Source: Isoetes taiwanensis (lineage: Eukaryota; Streptophyta; Lycopodiopsida; Isoetales; Isoetaceae). From it: a stretch of DNA of 64,000 nt. Below, one piece after another: positions 24,507-33,996 of the stretch. Positions within the stretch are counted from its first letter, which is position 1, and each line of letters begins with the position of its first letter. The stretch lies in assembly GCA_021234155.1 (NCBI GenBank), contig JAJEKV010000060.1, positions 5,354,323-5,418,322 on the forward strand. Direction: 5' to 3'. The notes under the pieces were generated by a model that searched no databases, was not told the DNA's origin, and was given only the letters and a program-made list of their open reading frames with translations. The position numbers were made by a program, and so were the translations under genes.

Positions 24507-25873
24507 TTAACTCCTGAAATTCTTAAGTTTGAAGATGGAGACCTTGAGAGTATCCTTACTCACTGCTTCAAAAAGACATGAATCTCCCACTTCAAGCTCA
24601 TGCTTCTTCACAAAACGTATCCAAGTAATTCTTGATCCTAGTTTAAATGGGAAGACCCATTTCTCACCATCGCAATCTTCTAAAGTGAGCTGATCATTCA
24701 GACTTAAATGTTCAGTTGCAAAGACTCTGTTTATGGTCTGCAAGAAAGAATAGCATGTGAATCTGCTGACCAAGATAATAAGAATACAACAGTAGACAGA
24801 AGTTTGATGAAGGTGCTTACACAAATGCGCATATGTGACTTTCGAAGAACAATCACGAAGCCTGGACGATTAGTTATATGGCTCTTGGCTATCATTCTCA
24901 TCATTTTTGATGTTGCATTAGAATCAACTTGGCTATCATCTGAATCTCCCTCAATTGTTTTTTTCTCCTGAAGCAATTTCTCTTGTTCTGTATTCTGCTG
25001 ATGGGCACTCACCTTCTGAATCTTAGATGACTTTTTGGTGACATGTTTGTTACCATCTTCATCTTGAAGGGGCTCAGATGTTTCCCCCGTATTATTATCA
25101 CCATATTTATCTTGATCATCTTCGGGTGTTTCTCCTTTATTGTACATAGGAACTGTGCTTTGCCTCAGGCATTTATTGCTTCCAAATACTTCTATGCATA
25201 ACTGTGACTTTTCCACCAGCCTGAAAACTACCATATCGCCTTCTGTTATTGCATAATGAGCTGCCATGGTCTTCCAGCCAAAGCCCCCTAACTTAAATGT
25301 ATTGTTTTCAGCCTCTTGTATGGTCATTACCCAGTCCATGTCATCTGCTTTGATAGTGATTTTGCCCTTCAGTTGAGCTGAATGCGCTTCATAAAAAGCA
25401 TTTGGAATAAGCTACAACAAAACAAACCATCTAAGCAAAACTCGTATTAAAATGTGCAATCTTTCATGTTAGAAATGCTTACTAAATCCTCCTTCAGACT
25501 CGTTATAACCTTACAAAAGGATGGGGTGTTGCGTACAGACATGGTTCGGGATTGCTGCAAGCATCAGAAATCGATTGCAGCTGAACGAAAACAAGAAGAA
25601 GACAACTCTAAAAGTGTTTCTTGGGAAATGCTGAGCTTGAACAAACGGGAAGAAAGAAAGGAAGAAACTTACATTTGATCCGGCCAAAAAAAGGCGTTGA
25701 AAAGCCCGCCCTAAGCAAACTTGATATGACAAGGGAGAAGAGCAGGTCCGTGAAGGCCAGAATACCTTATTTGCACGGACTGTAACAATAGAGGCAGAAA
25801 TAGGAATGCAGAGCTCCGTACCAACGACCATGGCCGCGTCCTTGTGTTCGGAGCAAAATTTTAGGGTTTGCAT
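24507..25873 (-). CDS. B3-domain (REM-like) transcription factor gene, three exons
   Basis: Three exons join in frame on the minus strand: 25873-25673, 25411-24821 and 24737-24507 (201, 591 and 231 bp), giving about 340 residues. The introns are GT..AG (AAT|GTAAGT...TTGTAG|CTT and TGT|GTAAGC...TTGCAG|ACC), both phase 0. The protein has two B3 DNA-binding domains. The first spans the exon 1/2 joint (FQRLFLAGSN, LIPNAFYEAH...KGKITIKADD...YAITEGDMVVFRLV). The second spans exons 2/3 (FVIVLRKSHM...LTLEDCDGEKWVFPFKLG...ELEVGDSCLFE). Between them is an acidic, polar linker (about residues 150-220). This layout is typical of plant REM/RTV-like nuclear DNA-binding proteins. AACCCTAAAA follows the chosen ATG; a later Met (MVVGTEL) is an alternative start. 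No stops or frameshifts were found. Confidence 0.8.
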
Positions 25874-25961
25874 CTTCTTATCGTTGTATATGGGATATAT
25901 CTAAGGTGTAGTTTGTGCACGCAATGTTGAACTGGAATCACACTACGGCAGAACCTCCAAA

Positions 25962-26930
25962 TTACATAAAGGTAAAGGGGGCCACATTTCGGTTTTTTTC
26001 AGCCGATTTTAAATCCAGTAATAGTTCTTGTTATGGTCAGTTGATTTCGGGTGACTTGATCAGTTGATTTTTATTATTGCAGAAGATAGAAATAGCACAG
26101 AAATTCAATCCACTGTATTATAGAAATTCAAGAAACACTGTATTATACAAATTCAACAAACACTGATCAAAAACAGTAAATTCCACTGATCAAAAAATTC
26201 CACTGATTTCCAAAAAAAGGACAAAAATCTAGCTCGAAGCTCATCTCTCAGGTGCTGTGACTGCCATATCTGTTCCCAAAACGCCATATCTGTAGCTCGC
26301 CAGATCTTCTTCCATATCTGTAGCTCCTCCGACCATTTTTTTCATGGTTCCATGTCTGTAGCTCTTGGATTAACCCTGTATGGTCGCCAGATATAAGCTA
26401 GGCATGTTCTTGAACCGACTTGGCATCCATGCATGAAGAAATAAGCCATGTAGAGAGGTAAAGATAGTAAATAACCCAAAGAAAGGCGTTCTTGTGATGT
26501 TACCTTATCAAATCTTTAGAATAGGTCCTTCCAAATCTATGAGAAAGCAGTAAAGACGGATCTCAGGACTCTCTTATTAGAAGATTAACAGAAAAACTCC
26601 AAGAAAAATTCTGAAACCTCTCAAAACCTGTGCAAATCAGCTATGGCGACGTCCGGAATGAAAAAATCTACAAGAAGAGAAAGATCAACCAAAAAGTATG
26701 ACGATGCGCCAATAAATCGCCTCTGGCAACTGCTAAAGCATGCAGAAATGCTATGGCAACACAAAAACAGCAAGCGCCCATGCCAAAAAAGATATCGCCA
26801 TAGCTCTGTGGACGGCTATGGCGACGGAAGCATCGCCAGAAGAAAGAAGGAAGGAAAAAAAAAAAACTTATATATGTTGCTGACGTGGCATCCAGCTGGC
26901 CAAAATGTGGCCCCCTTTACCTTTATGTAA
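25962..26930. mobile_element. 969-bp terminal-inverted-repeat element
   Basis: 28-bp perfect terminal inverted repeats at 25962-25989 and 26903-26930 read ttacataaaggtaaaggggg followed by ccacattt. Inside are short repeats (ccatatctgtagctc, several copies; caacactg(t/a)atta) and no transposase. It is a non-autonomous DNA transposon next to the 5' end of the B3 gene. The target duplication is unclear; the outer TTA..TAA may be a 3-bp one, as in Harbinger-like elements, but it is also part of the palindrome. Confidence 0.7.
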
Positions 26931-27088
26931 GGTAAAGGCCGTTGAGGCCACTGTTCTGGCTGAAAAGGCCTGGCGGCGGTGAGGTTCGCTGGCGGCGCCG
27001 CTCGCGGCTCCGCCGCTCACGGCCCGCCAGCTCACCTCACCGCCGCCAGGCCTTTTCAGCCAGAAAAGTGGCTTCAACGGCCTTTACC
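26931..27088. repeat. GC-rich hairpin element 1
   Basis: The arms ggtaaaggccgttgaggcca (26931-26950) and the matching complement ending at 27088 continue inward through ggctgaaaaggcctggcggcgg, giving a hairpin of about 158 bp. The loop contains ctcgcggctccgccgctc (27001-27018). It abuts the TIR element directly, and its arm start (ggtaaagg) echoes that element's TIR. Confidence 0.75.
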
Positions 27089-27189
27089 TCTTACTGTAAA
27101 ATTGTGCGTGTTTTTTTCCACGCAATATCCTCCGCCGCTTGCAAAGCGGCGCCGCCGGTCCCCTGTTTGTTCCCCTGTGTTTCTCCATT

Positions 27190-27432
27190 GTTTACCTGTT
27201 TGATCAGAAGCCCTGTTCACCTATTTCGGCATTGTTTACCCTGTTTCGACCTTGTTTATCTGCTTGATCCGAAGCCATGTTTACCTGTTTCGACCTTGTT
27301 TACCTGTTTGTGTTGTGCCTTCAGTCACTGAACAAAGCCGAAGTACAAAGCCATCGGATTTGCTGAAGTCGTCCTCAGATGCAACAAAGCCCACCGGATT
27401 TGCTGAAGTCGTCCACCGGATTTGCTGAAGTT
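27190..27432 (+). repeat. Degenerate minisatellite
   Basis: Repeated units of (tgttt)acctgtttcgaccttg and gatc(c)gaagcc(a/c)tgtt occur at 27190-27312, followed by three copies of (c)ggatttgctgaagtcgtcc at about 27350-27432. Non-coding. Confidence 0.6.
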
Positions 27433-27649
27433 CCCGAAACATAGAGCTCTGTTTTCTTTGAGCTCGAAACAGAGAGCTAGAAACAGAGAAATAGAAGCTC
27501 GGAATCATAGAAGCAAGGGAAGAGACTATGGCCGCAGATTATCAATGATTCCAAGTTGATTTGAAGCTTTCTCAGACCAGATTCGGCACCAAAACATCCG
27601 CCATAGCCACGATCATGTACGTAATTTGGACCTACAGTTTATTACGTCC

Positions 27650-27795
27650 CGTAATCTACGGGAGGGGGAGCATTCCGCCCTCGCAGGGCCTCTCCCTCGG
27701 CGGCACTCGCGGCTCCGCCGCTCGTGCACCGCCTCGGCTGGCGGCGCCGCCTCGAGGCCCTACGGGGCGAAATGCTCCCCCTCCCGTAGATTACG
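27650..27795. repeat. GC-rich hairpin element 2
   Basis: The arms cgtaatctacgggaggggga (from 27650) and its complement ending at 27795 extend through gcatt(c/t)cgccc and gggcctc. The loop holds the same 18-bp sequence, ctcgcggctccgccgctc (27706-27723), as hairpin element 1, although the arms of the two elements are unrelated. Confidence 0.75.
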
Positions 27796-28144
27796 TAGTC
27801 CTAAATAAATACGTGGCGGGTGTTACCCAAAAAATGGTTCTGCCAGTTGCCCATATCATACTATCATGTCCAAATAATTAATTATCTGCCATGCAAGGCG
27901 CCATCTGGCAGTTTTTTTTATCAGAACTAAAAACAAAATTGCCTGTAATTATCCTTCTTGAAGCATCGATCATTTGGGGCCATTGGATGCTGGCATATGC
28001 CACAGGATATGCCATCGGGCGAATTTGCAGCCCTCAAATGCAAGTCAAGTTGGGGTCAAAACCCCCATCTTTTACTTACCCCTAACATTTCACTAAACCA
28101 TTGAATAAATAGTTGAAAATTAGCAGCCTGACAAAATAAAGAAT

Positions 28145-28247
28145 GATGAGCCTGGGGAGTCGAACCCCAGTACAAGTTCCCACGCTCATCCAGGCATACT
28201 AGGAATCCCAAAAGAGGGATAACTAGTATGCCTAGGGGCCGAAGCCC
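28145..28247 (-). other. Structured 3' terminus with a tRNA-like acceptor/T-arm hairpin
   Basis: On the minus strand three structures follow each other. First is a GGGC-TTCG-GCCC hairpin (28236-28247). Second is a stem of 11 bp, AGGCATACTAG/CTAGTATGCCT (28192-28233), with an inner ATCCC/GGGAT pair. Third is a 7-bp stem, GATGAGC/GCTCATC (28184-28190 with 28145-28151), enclosing CTGGGG-TTCGACT-CCCCAG. The last is a textbook T-arm (TTCGACT loop, box B GGTTCGACTCC) closed by an acceptor-length stem, but with only 13 nt where the D and anticodon arms should be. It is therefore not a tRNA gene. Confidence 0.7.
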
Positions 28248-28492
28248 ACTAACAAATTAAACAAGTTAGTATCAACATATTATTCCAAACAAAAAAGCAT
28301 TCAGAATTTCGGATTATACAGCAGCCTGCTGCAACAGATTCAACACGTGTCAAAATGATACCTGTCAAGCAACTCCACGCTGCAACAAATTCAACAATAC
28401 ATTTAGAAGATAAACAACCCTGTTATTTATAAAACCATAACCAGTTCTCTCAAGCCGATACACAAGAACAGAAAGAACAAGATGTAAATAGA

Positions 28493-28908
28493 TCAGTTCA
28501 TAGGGGCGCCACTCTGTGCATGCCTAATAAGTTCATCTAGTTGGCAGATTTCTTGCACAAGCAAGACCCTAGCAAGGCTCATATGAGAGCGCAAGACATG
28601 CAACTCAGAGACGGGCACCCCCAATTGATCCCACTCCACAGCAGAAATAGCATTCTGAATTGAGGCATAAAACCCTCTAAGCTGCCGCCTGAGCAAGCGC
28701 AAGGATGCCGCAATCCTATGCGCCTCAGTTCCAACCTGGATAATGCTGTTAACAAACTCTTGAGCATAAAAAACTGCCTCAGGGACAGCCGAGAACACAA
28801 CAGGATCTGGATGTGATGCTTCAACAGCAGAAGAAATAAAAGAGTCAGGCAAAGATACAGCAGGTTGCTCCACGCCAGCAACAGGTTCCCCATCAGTCTC
28901 CATATTCC
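28493..28908 (-). CDS. HUH element, downstream exon (C-terminal region)
   Basis: This open segment of 138 codons plus stop ends at 28493. It is joined to the preceding exon through a 92-bp GT..AG intron (28909-29000: AAGG|GTGATT...TTGCAG|GGAATATGG), which keeps the frame. It starts with an acidic stretch (METDGEP, SLPDSF), followed by a helix-rich segment (RIAASLRLLRRQLRGF, LVQEICQLDELIRHA) that could form a coiled coil. No known domain is recognised. It is probably part of the same polypeptide as the Rep domain or of a partner protein. Confidence 0.5.
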
Positions 28909-29000
28909 CTGCAACTAAAAAACAAATAAACCCATTAAAAAAAACCCAACTGTACAATAAGGCAACCAATATGATCACCCAATAGCCATGGTGCAATCAC

Positions 29001-29432
29001 CCTTGTGCACAGGGATGAAATCCACACCAGGCTCCAGAATGACAACATCATCACTGTCACGACTATAAGACTCATCACAAATGTCCTCAAAGTTATTGTC
29101 TTGTTCATCAATAGGGATGGCATCATCCCAATACCGCCTCCTCCCAGGCCCATTGCGCTCTACAGGCACAAACCCAGCAGGCAGCCCAAACAAAATAGTC
29201 CTCATATCCGAGGGCATGCACTGAGAAGGATTCATCAGCACCCTCCATGCAGCCCTGACACGGTGCTCATTAATATAGGCAGTATTAAAAGGGATAATCC
29301 AAGAACTGGATAATGTAAACTTTCCAGAACGAATCATTCTGGCCAATGTAAACAACAAGCTAGCAGTCAATCTACGGTTCCCATGATAGTTAACAAAATG
29401 GGCAGCTCGATTCAACAAATTCTTATTATCAA
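29001..29432 (-). CDS. HUH element, middle coding segment
   Basis: This frame lies one base off the Rep frame and begins after an A7 run (GATAAAAAAACTTAG on the minus strand). It reads LVVLDNKNLLNRAAHFVNYH, TASLLFTLARMIRSGKF and IIPFNTAYINEHRVRAAWRV, then an acidic stretch (DEQDNNFEDICDES). The composition and absence of stops indicate real coding sequence. It is either the continuation of the Rep protein through a frame change at the A7 run (slippage, mutation or a missed splice) or a second ORF. The function is unknown. Confidence 0.5.
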
Positions 29433-29438
29433 GAACAA

Positions 29439-29939
29439 CTAAGTTTTTTTATCACCAGCTCCCCATCTCAAATACAAATCCTTACCTTTCTCGATGGCAG
29501 CCTCGCTCACATTATGAAGATGGCAGACATAGTGAACCTTTCCCACATCCTTCATACAATAACCAATCATACCCTCAAAACAATGAAGGCGAGTGTTCTT
29601 CAGGGCTTTACAGACCAAGATCACACCAGGAGGCTTACAAGCCCAATTAAATTCCTTTTTTATGGCATCATCCATGGCCCTAGGGGTTTTAAACCGGGCT
29701 CTAAAAACAGCCTGACAATGCAAATGATCTACAGTAGCACCACGTTCCATGGCCACAGCTCCAGCAACACACCTCCGATTGCAAAATCCCACAAGGCCAT
29801 CATAAAAACTCACAGGGACATCCTGCCCAGACAAACCTAAGGTAACACTCACATCTATGAGGTTCCAGTCCTGATCAGCAAAGAAATCATGGCTATTCTC
29901 TTGGGAATTGGAAGAACTGACATTCAAGACATGGCTCAC
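29439..29939 (-). CDS. Rep-type HUH endonuclease domain
   Basis: An open frame of 166 codons. Residues 71-76 (DHLHCQ) form the HUH metal-binding motif, followed by a hydrophobic strand (AVFRARF). Residues 127-130 (YCMK, in the context MIGYCMKD) fit the YxxK motif of single-Tyr Rep proteins, where Tyr makes the covalent 5'-phosphotyrosine during strand nicking. The spacing of about 50 residues between motifs, with a Lys-rich helix between (AMDDAIKKEF), is usual for this fold. A stretch near the N-terminus (DWNLIDVSVTLGL) may be the first strand. The frame opens at a GTG codon, so the true start is probably an upstream exon. The stop directly follows an A7 run. Confidence 0.65.
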   Translation of the reverse strand: MSHVLNVSSSNSQENSHDFFADQDWNLIDVSVTLGLSGQDVPVSFYDGLVGFCNRRCVAGAVAMERGATVDHLHCQAVFRARFKTPRAMDDAIKKEFNWACKPPGVILVCKALKNTRLHCFEGMIGYCMKDVGKVHYVCHLHNVSEAAIEKGKDLYLRWGAGDKKT

Positions 29940-30230
29940 AGAAGCAGAAAACCACAGATAAATACAATGCCACAGAAAAAATCTTACCTATGTCTTCTTC
30001 AACAATACTGCACCTCCGCTCCCCGCCAACGCCCGCGACCCCAGCTTATCCACAGCTCCAAATAAGGAAACAAAACACAGAAACGACATATCACCCAGAG
30101 CTCCGCCATCCCTGGAGCAGCCCAAGGAAGAACCACCAGTTCCGGCCAACCAGGCATCCAGAACTCCAATATGCCCGCCCAATATTCTAGGGTTAGGAAT
30201 CTCAGTTGCCACGGTCATCAATATACAGTA
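29940..30230 (-). other. Probable leader exon and first intron of the HUH element
   Basis: On the minus strand AACCCTAGAATATTGGG (about 30178-30194) resembles a transcript leader. A good donor, GACATAG|GTAAGATTTTTT, is at 29987-29988. Upstream frames do not join the Rep frame with a start codon: an acceptor at AATTCCCAAG|AGAAT would keep the frame, but no ATG follows the preceding stop. The first exon is thus unresolved. Confidence 0.4.
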
Positions 30231-30879
30231 TCACATACGAATACCCCCATAAAACCTTCAGAAATCTTAAGTTATAAATATACCATTCCCAATTTCGGCC
30301 ACATTATGATAGCTAAGATGCAAAAAAACTTACAAGAAACCCTACAAGATTTTGAAAGCGGTTAGAGCATTTTTTATATGGGATCGTTTGAACGACACAT
30401 CGAGGGACGCACCACCTGCCGCCCAGGGCTCTGCCCTAGGCCAACCGTTCATGCTCGTAAGGCCTGGCCTGCCCATCTGCCCATCGGTCTGCAATGGATT
30501 CTGTGGATCCGTATCTTAGAGACTTCAAGCTTTTGTGGATCTAGAGAAGGACGAAACTTCGTGGTTTTTCTCGATGGAGAAGGGATTGGTCAAGGGCAAG
30601 ACTTTTAGTTCGTGGCGAGGCCAAGGGATTTCTTCTGCTTTGATTCACAGGCAATGATCTATGGCTTCATCCAGGTGATCGACATCTAAATCTTTTGATA
30701 TATAATCTGACAGAAAGGTTCTTCCCTTTTTTTCCCATTTCTTATATGCAGAAGTACATAGAACAAGTAGATGGAGGCAGCAGGGTTTGTTTCTTTCAGT
30801 AGCCATGGCAGTGTGATGAGTCAGTTTTCAAAAAAAAAAAGATTTTTGTTATGTGCATTTTGATATGGCCTGGGGGCCT

Positions 30880-31142
30880 GGGGTATGGGATAAAGCCTTG
30901 TAGAGATTGGGGCTCATGAAGGATTCGCCTTTTTTGTGCGTTGGTTATCACTAGAGGTGCTAGTGCGTAACATTTGGTATAGCCAAAGTTCAATTCCTCA
31001 TGGCAATATTGGTGTGTTCCACATGCTTGAAGGTAAGCATCTCGAGGAAGGGGTATAGGATAAAGCCTCGTAGAGGCTAAGGCTCATGAAAGATTCACTC
31101 TTTTGGTGCATTGGTTATCACTAGAGGGGCTAGTGCGTAACA
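30880..31142 (+). repeat. Pair of direct repeats of about 92 bp
   Basis: 30880-30971 and 31051-31142 share gggtat(g/a)ggataaagcct(t/c)gtagag, ggctcatgaa(g/a)gattc and ggttatcactagagg followed by gctagtgcgtaac. The end contains an interrupted palindrome, cactag...ctagtg. No coding content. Confidence 0.75.
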
Positions 31143-31479
31143 GTACAAGAGAATGGGGGCTATAGTGTCTAGCATATTGGCAAACAATTTGACACTATGT
31201 GAACCTTCAATATTCCTATAATGGTCAAAATCTTGACACTATACTAGACGTCATCATTGGTCACTGGAGTGGCCACCATTCCTTCAAGATTGTGACCAAA
31301 TTTTTTTGACACTAGTAGAGTTTTCAACAAGTTTGCAACCTGTATTTGTTGAAATATATGGTAAAGTTCATTGCATAATAATGTTGAGACTTGTACCGCA
31401 TCATCTGCTAAAGACTTGTGCAGTGAGCATCACTGAACATACATAATTATGGTGAGAAGATTATAATTAGGAAAGTGTC

Positions 31480-32020
31480 ATGTTGATCCCTAGTTCATTA
31501 TGCTATTATATGAGACTTGATACCTTATGATTATTTGTTGGGTATCATAGTAAAAAACAAGATCATAGTTAATGGTCTAAGACCATTAGATAAAATGGTC
31601 GTTATATCGAAGGTCAAAATATGGGATATATGGATAGGTCAAAATATGGGATATATGGATAAGACCAAATACATTGGCGGCAAAGTCATGGCAGATTTTG
31701 AAGATGGCAAAGTCGGCCGGATTGGAAGGCTTAACCGTCGATTAAATATGATAAGAAGAAACCTAAACCTGTAAATAATATAGACATCTATATTGTGATC
31801 GGATTGCTCTCCGGAGGAAGATTTTGTAAGCAAAGTTTTTGAACTATTATTGTATTGCTATAGTGTTTCTTTCGATACCATTGCTACAGTGTTTACCTTG
31901 ATTTTTATCAATGGTCTATATATTACTTAAAGGTTGAATTTGCACTCAATACAATAAAGATTGGTTAAGTTGCTATTGAAATCTTGTTGAAATCTAAAAG
32001 GCTCTAGAAGAATACTAATA
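31480..32020 (+). other. Probable 5' LTR/leader region of a truncated copia element
   Basis: This region precedes a primer-binding-like site at 32023 and the gag start at 32057. A candidate LTR start is the TGTTGATCCC at 31480, but no second LTR exists in the window to confirm limits. A tandem 25-bp duplication (ggtcaaaatatgggatatat) lies at about 31613-31662. Confidence 0.35.
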
Positions 32021-32022
32021 AT

Positions 32023-32034
32023 TGGTATCAAAGC
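32023..32034 (+). promoter_or_regulatory. Primer binding site (initiator tRNA-Met type)
   Basis: TGGTATCAAAGC differs by one base from TGGTATCAGAGC, the usual copia primer site complementary to the 3' end of plant initiator tRNA-Met. It sits 23 bp before the gag ATG, as expected. Confidence 0.75.
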
Positions 32035-32056
32035 TTGGTTGATTGTGATTGACAGG

Positions 32057-33996
32057 ATGTCTAGCAGATTTGGTTCGAGTTTATTGAGCAGTGTTGATGT
32101 ATACAAGGGAGGTCCAGGCTTTCAAGTCTGGAAGGATGCCATAACTCACATCCTAGAGGTGGAAGACCTCTGGGACTTAGTGGATCCTGGAAATATGTCT
32201 GTGACAAACACCATTGGCAGGCCAAATACAAGGGCTGACACTCAAGAATCAACTGTAAATCCAGAAAATACAAGTGCAAGCACTGGAGAAGTGAACTTTG
32301 AAGAGTCTGCTGGGGGGCAGCAAGTGCAAAAGCTGAAAGGTCTGAATATGCAAGGATTAAGGAGGCTCAAGGGATTATAACCTCAAAGGTAAGTCCCACT
32401 ATAAGGCTGAAGTTAAGAAATAAATCACCAAAAGAAATGTGGATTTACTTGCTTAAACACTTTGAAGAAAAAACGTACTCTCAAATTAATTTATTGGATA
32501 AAGAACTTAGAACTCTAAAGATACAAGAAGATGAAGATATTTCTGAGTTCTTTAACAAGTTTGATAACATTGTTGCTGATTTGGGAGGAGTTGGAGTAGA
32601 GCTAACTGAAAGATATCAGGTTTTGGCCATTGCAAGAGCTATTGTTGAGAATGAACAATTAGCTTTATTCATTAGAAATATAGCTAAAACCATAGATGAA
32701 GCTAAAAATATTCTGAGGACAGAAATTGAACAAAAAAAAGTTGCCAAAGAGAAAGAAGAATCTGCTGAGATTCTATTCACTGGAAAAAAAGGAAAAATTG
32801 GAGGTGAGAAGAATATTTGCTATTATTGTCATGAGTCTGGTCGCTTTAAAAATAATTGCCCCAAACTTAAGAGGGAGTTTAATTGTTATACTTGTGGGGG
32901 AAGAGGAGATGTAGCTGCAAAATGTCCAACACCTAAGGATTCAGAAAAGGGAAAAGGTAGTTCCAGCAGGGGTGGAAGAGGATATGGCAGGGGGAGAGGA
33001 GGAAAAAGATCCGAAAGGGCTTTCATCACAAAAGAACATGAGGAAGAGGACAAAAACAATGATGAAGATGAGGTAAAATGTGAATTTGCTGTTCTTGATC
33101 AAGAAGCAAATGCTAACAAATCATGTGATCCATTTGTAGTTGATAGTGAAGCTGAAAGATCAGTAGTCCAAACTACTGATCTTCTCAAGAAGGTGTCAAA
33201 GGCTCATGCCAAGAATGTTCAAGTTGGAGATGGAGCACTTCAAGCTATTGAAGCTAAAGGATTATTGCAGCTAATAGACTTGGAAGGAAATATTGTAGAC
33301 ATTGAGAATGTTCTTTGTGTGCCCAGCATTATAAAAAATTTGATTTCAGTTAGTCAGTTGGTTGATTTAGGTTATAGAGTCAATTTTGACTCTCAAGCAT
33401 GTAACATTTACTTGGGAAATGAAAAAAAGTTTGAGGCCATACGTGTTGGAAATCTTTTTCAGTTGAAAATTTTTGAAGTAAATGCAGTAACTATTTCAGA
33501 CTTTGCACTCTGGCACAACAGACTTGCACACACTCATCACAACAATCTTAAATCTCTGGTCAAAAGAGGATGGATAAACTGCAACAATGTAGATCCAGGA
33601 AAGCACATGTGTGAAGGTTGTATGCTGGGAAAGATTAACAGGTTACCTTTTCTAAAATCAAAAGCAAGAGCTCAAGAAGTCTTGGAGCTAGTTCATACAG
33701 ATCTATGTGGCTCTTTGAACATTAAAGGAAGAACAAAAAAGAGGTATTTTATTTCCTTTATTGATGATTACTCTAGAAAATGCAAAGTTTTTTGTCTTGA
33801 AAGGAAATCACAAGCCCTGAATGCTTTTAAACAATATGTAAGTGAAAGGGAGAGAGAAACTGGCAAGAAATTAAAGTGCATTCGATCTGACAGGGGTGCT
33901 GAATATTTATCCACAAAATTCAAACATTTTTGTGCGACTAATGGCATAAGGAGACAATTGACATGCAGGTTTAGCCCACAACAAGTGGGGGCTTAG
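32057..33996 (+). pseudogene. Ty1/copia gag-pol remnant (gag, protease, partial integrase)
   Basis: A start at 32057 gives FQVWKDAITHILEVEDLWDL, then a frameshift near 32340-32370, then a long frame to 33996. Domains in order: UBN2-type gag (EMWIYLLKHFEEKTYSQ...LDKELRTLKIQEDEDISEF); two zinc-knuckle-like motifs (CYYCHESGRFKNNC and CYTCGGRGDVAAKC) in which the His is Arg and Asp; a protease motif FVVDSEAERS where DSGA is usual; a pre-integrase block (LWHNRLAHTH...CEGCMLGK); and an integrase core with HTDLCG and RSDRGAEY. The frame ends just before the third catalytic residue (SPQQVGA instead of SPQQNGVAE...). Reverse transcriptase, RNase H and 3' LTR are missing, so the copy is dead. Confidence 0.85.

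Larger units (their letters stand above)
28141..30230 (-). mobile_element. HUH/Rep-endonuclease transposon (Replitron-like)
   Basis: A minus-strand transcription unit of about 2 kb encodes a protein with the two hallmark motifs of single-tyrosine Rep-type HUH endonucleases: HLHCQ (HUH motif, metal binding) and YCMK (catalytic Tyr plus Lys). It is followed by a structured 3' region. No helicase or capsid is encoded, unlike Helitrons or geminivirus-type genomes. HUH transposons with one tyrosine and no helicase are known as Replitrons; assignment to that group is inference. Ends are not proven: the left end is set at a structured block (28145-28247) and the right end at a leader-like exon. No target duplication was identified. 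Confidence 0.6.

Noticed and set aside
28145-28190. tRNA gene on the minus strand
   Set aside because: It has a 7-bp acceptor-like stem and a perfect T-arm but only 13 nt for D arm, anticodon arm and variable loop, so it cannot be a functional tRNA. It is listed as a structured terminus.
29430-29446. Canonical -1 ribosomal slippery heptamer (A AAA AAC)
   Set aside because: The heptamer is present, but its phase does not match the incoming Rep frame. Only simple homopolymer slippage or mutation would work.
28141-30230. Integrated geminivirus-like sequence
   Set aside because: Only the HUH and YxxK motifs are shared. No helicase motifs, coat protein or stem-loop nonanucleotide origin were seen, and the unit has introns.
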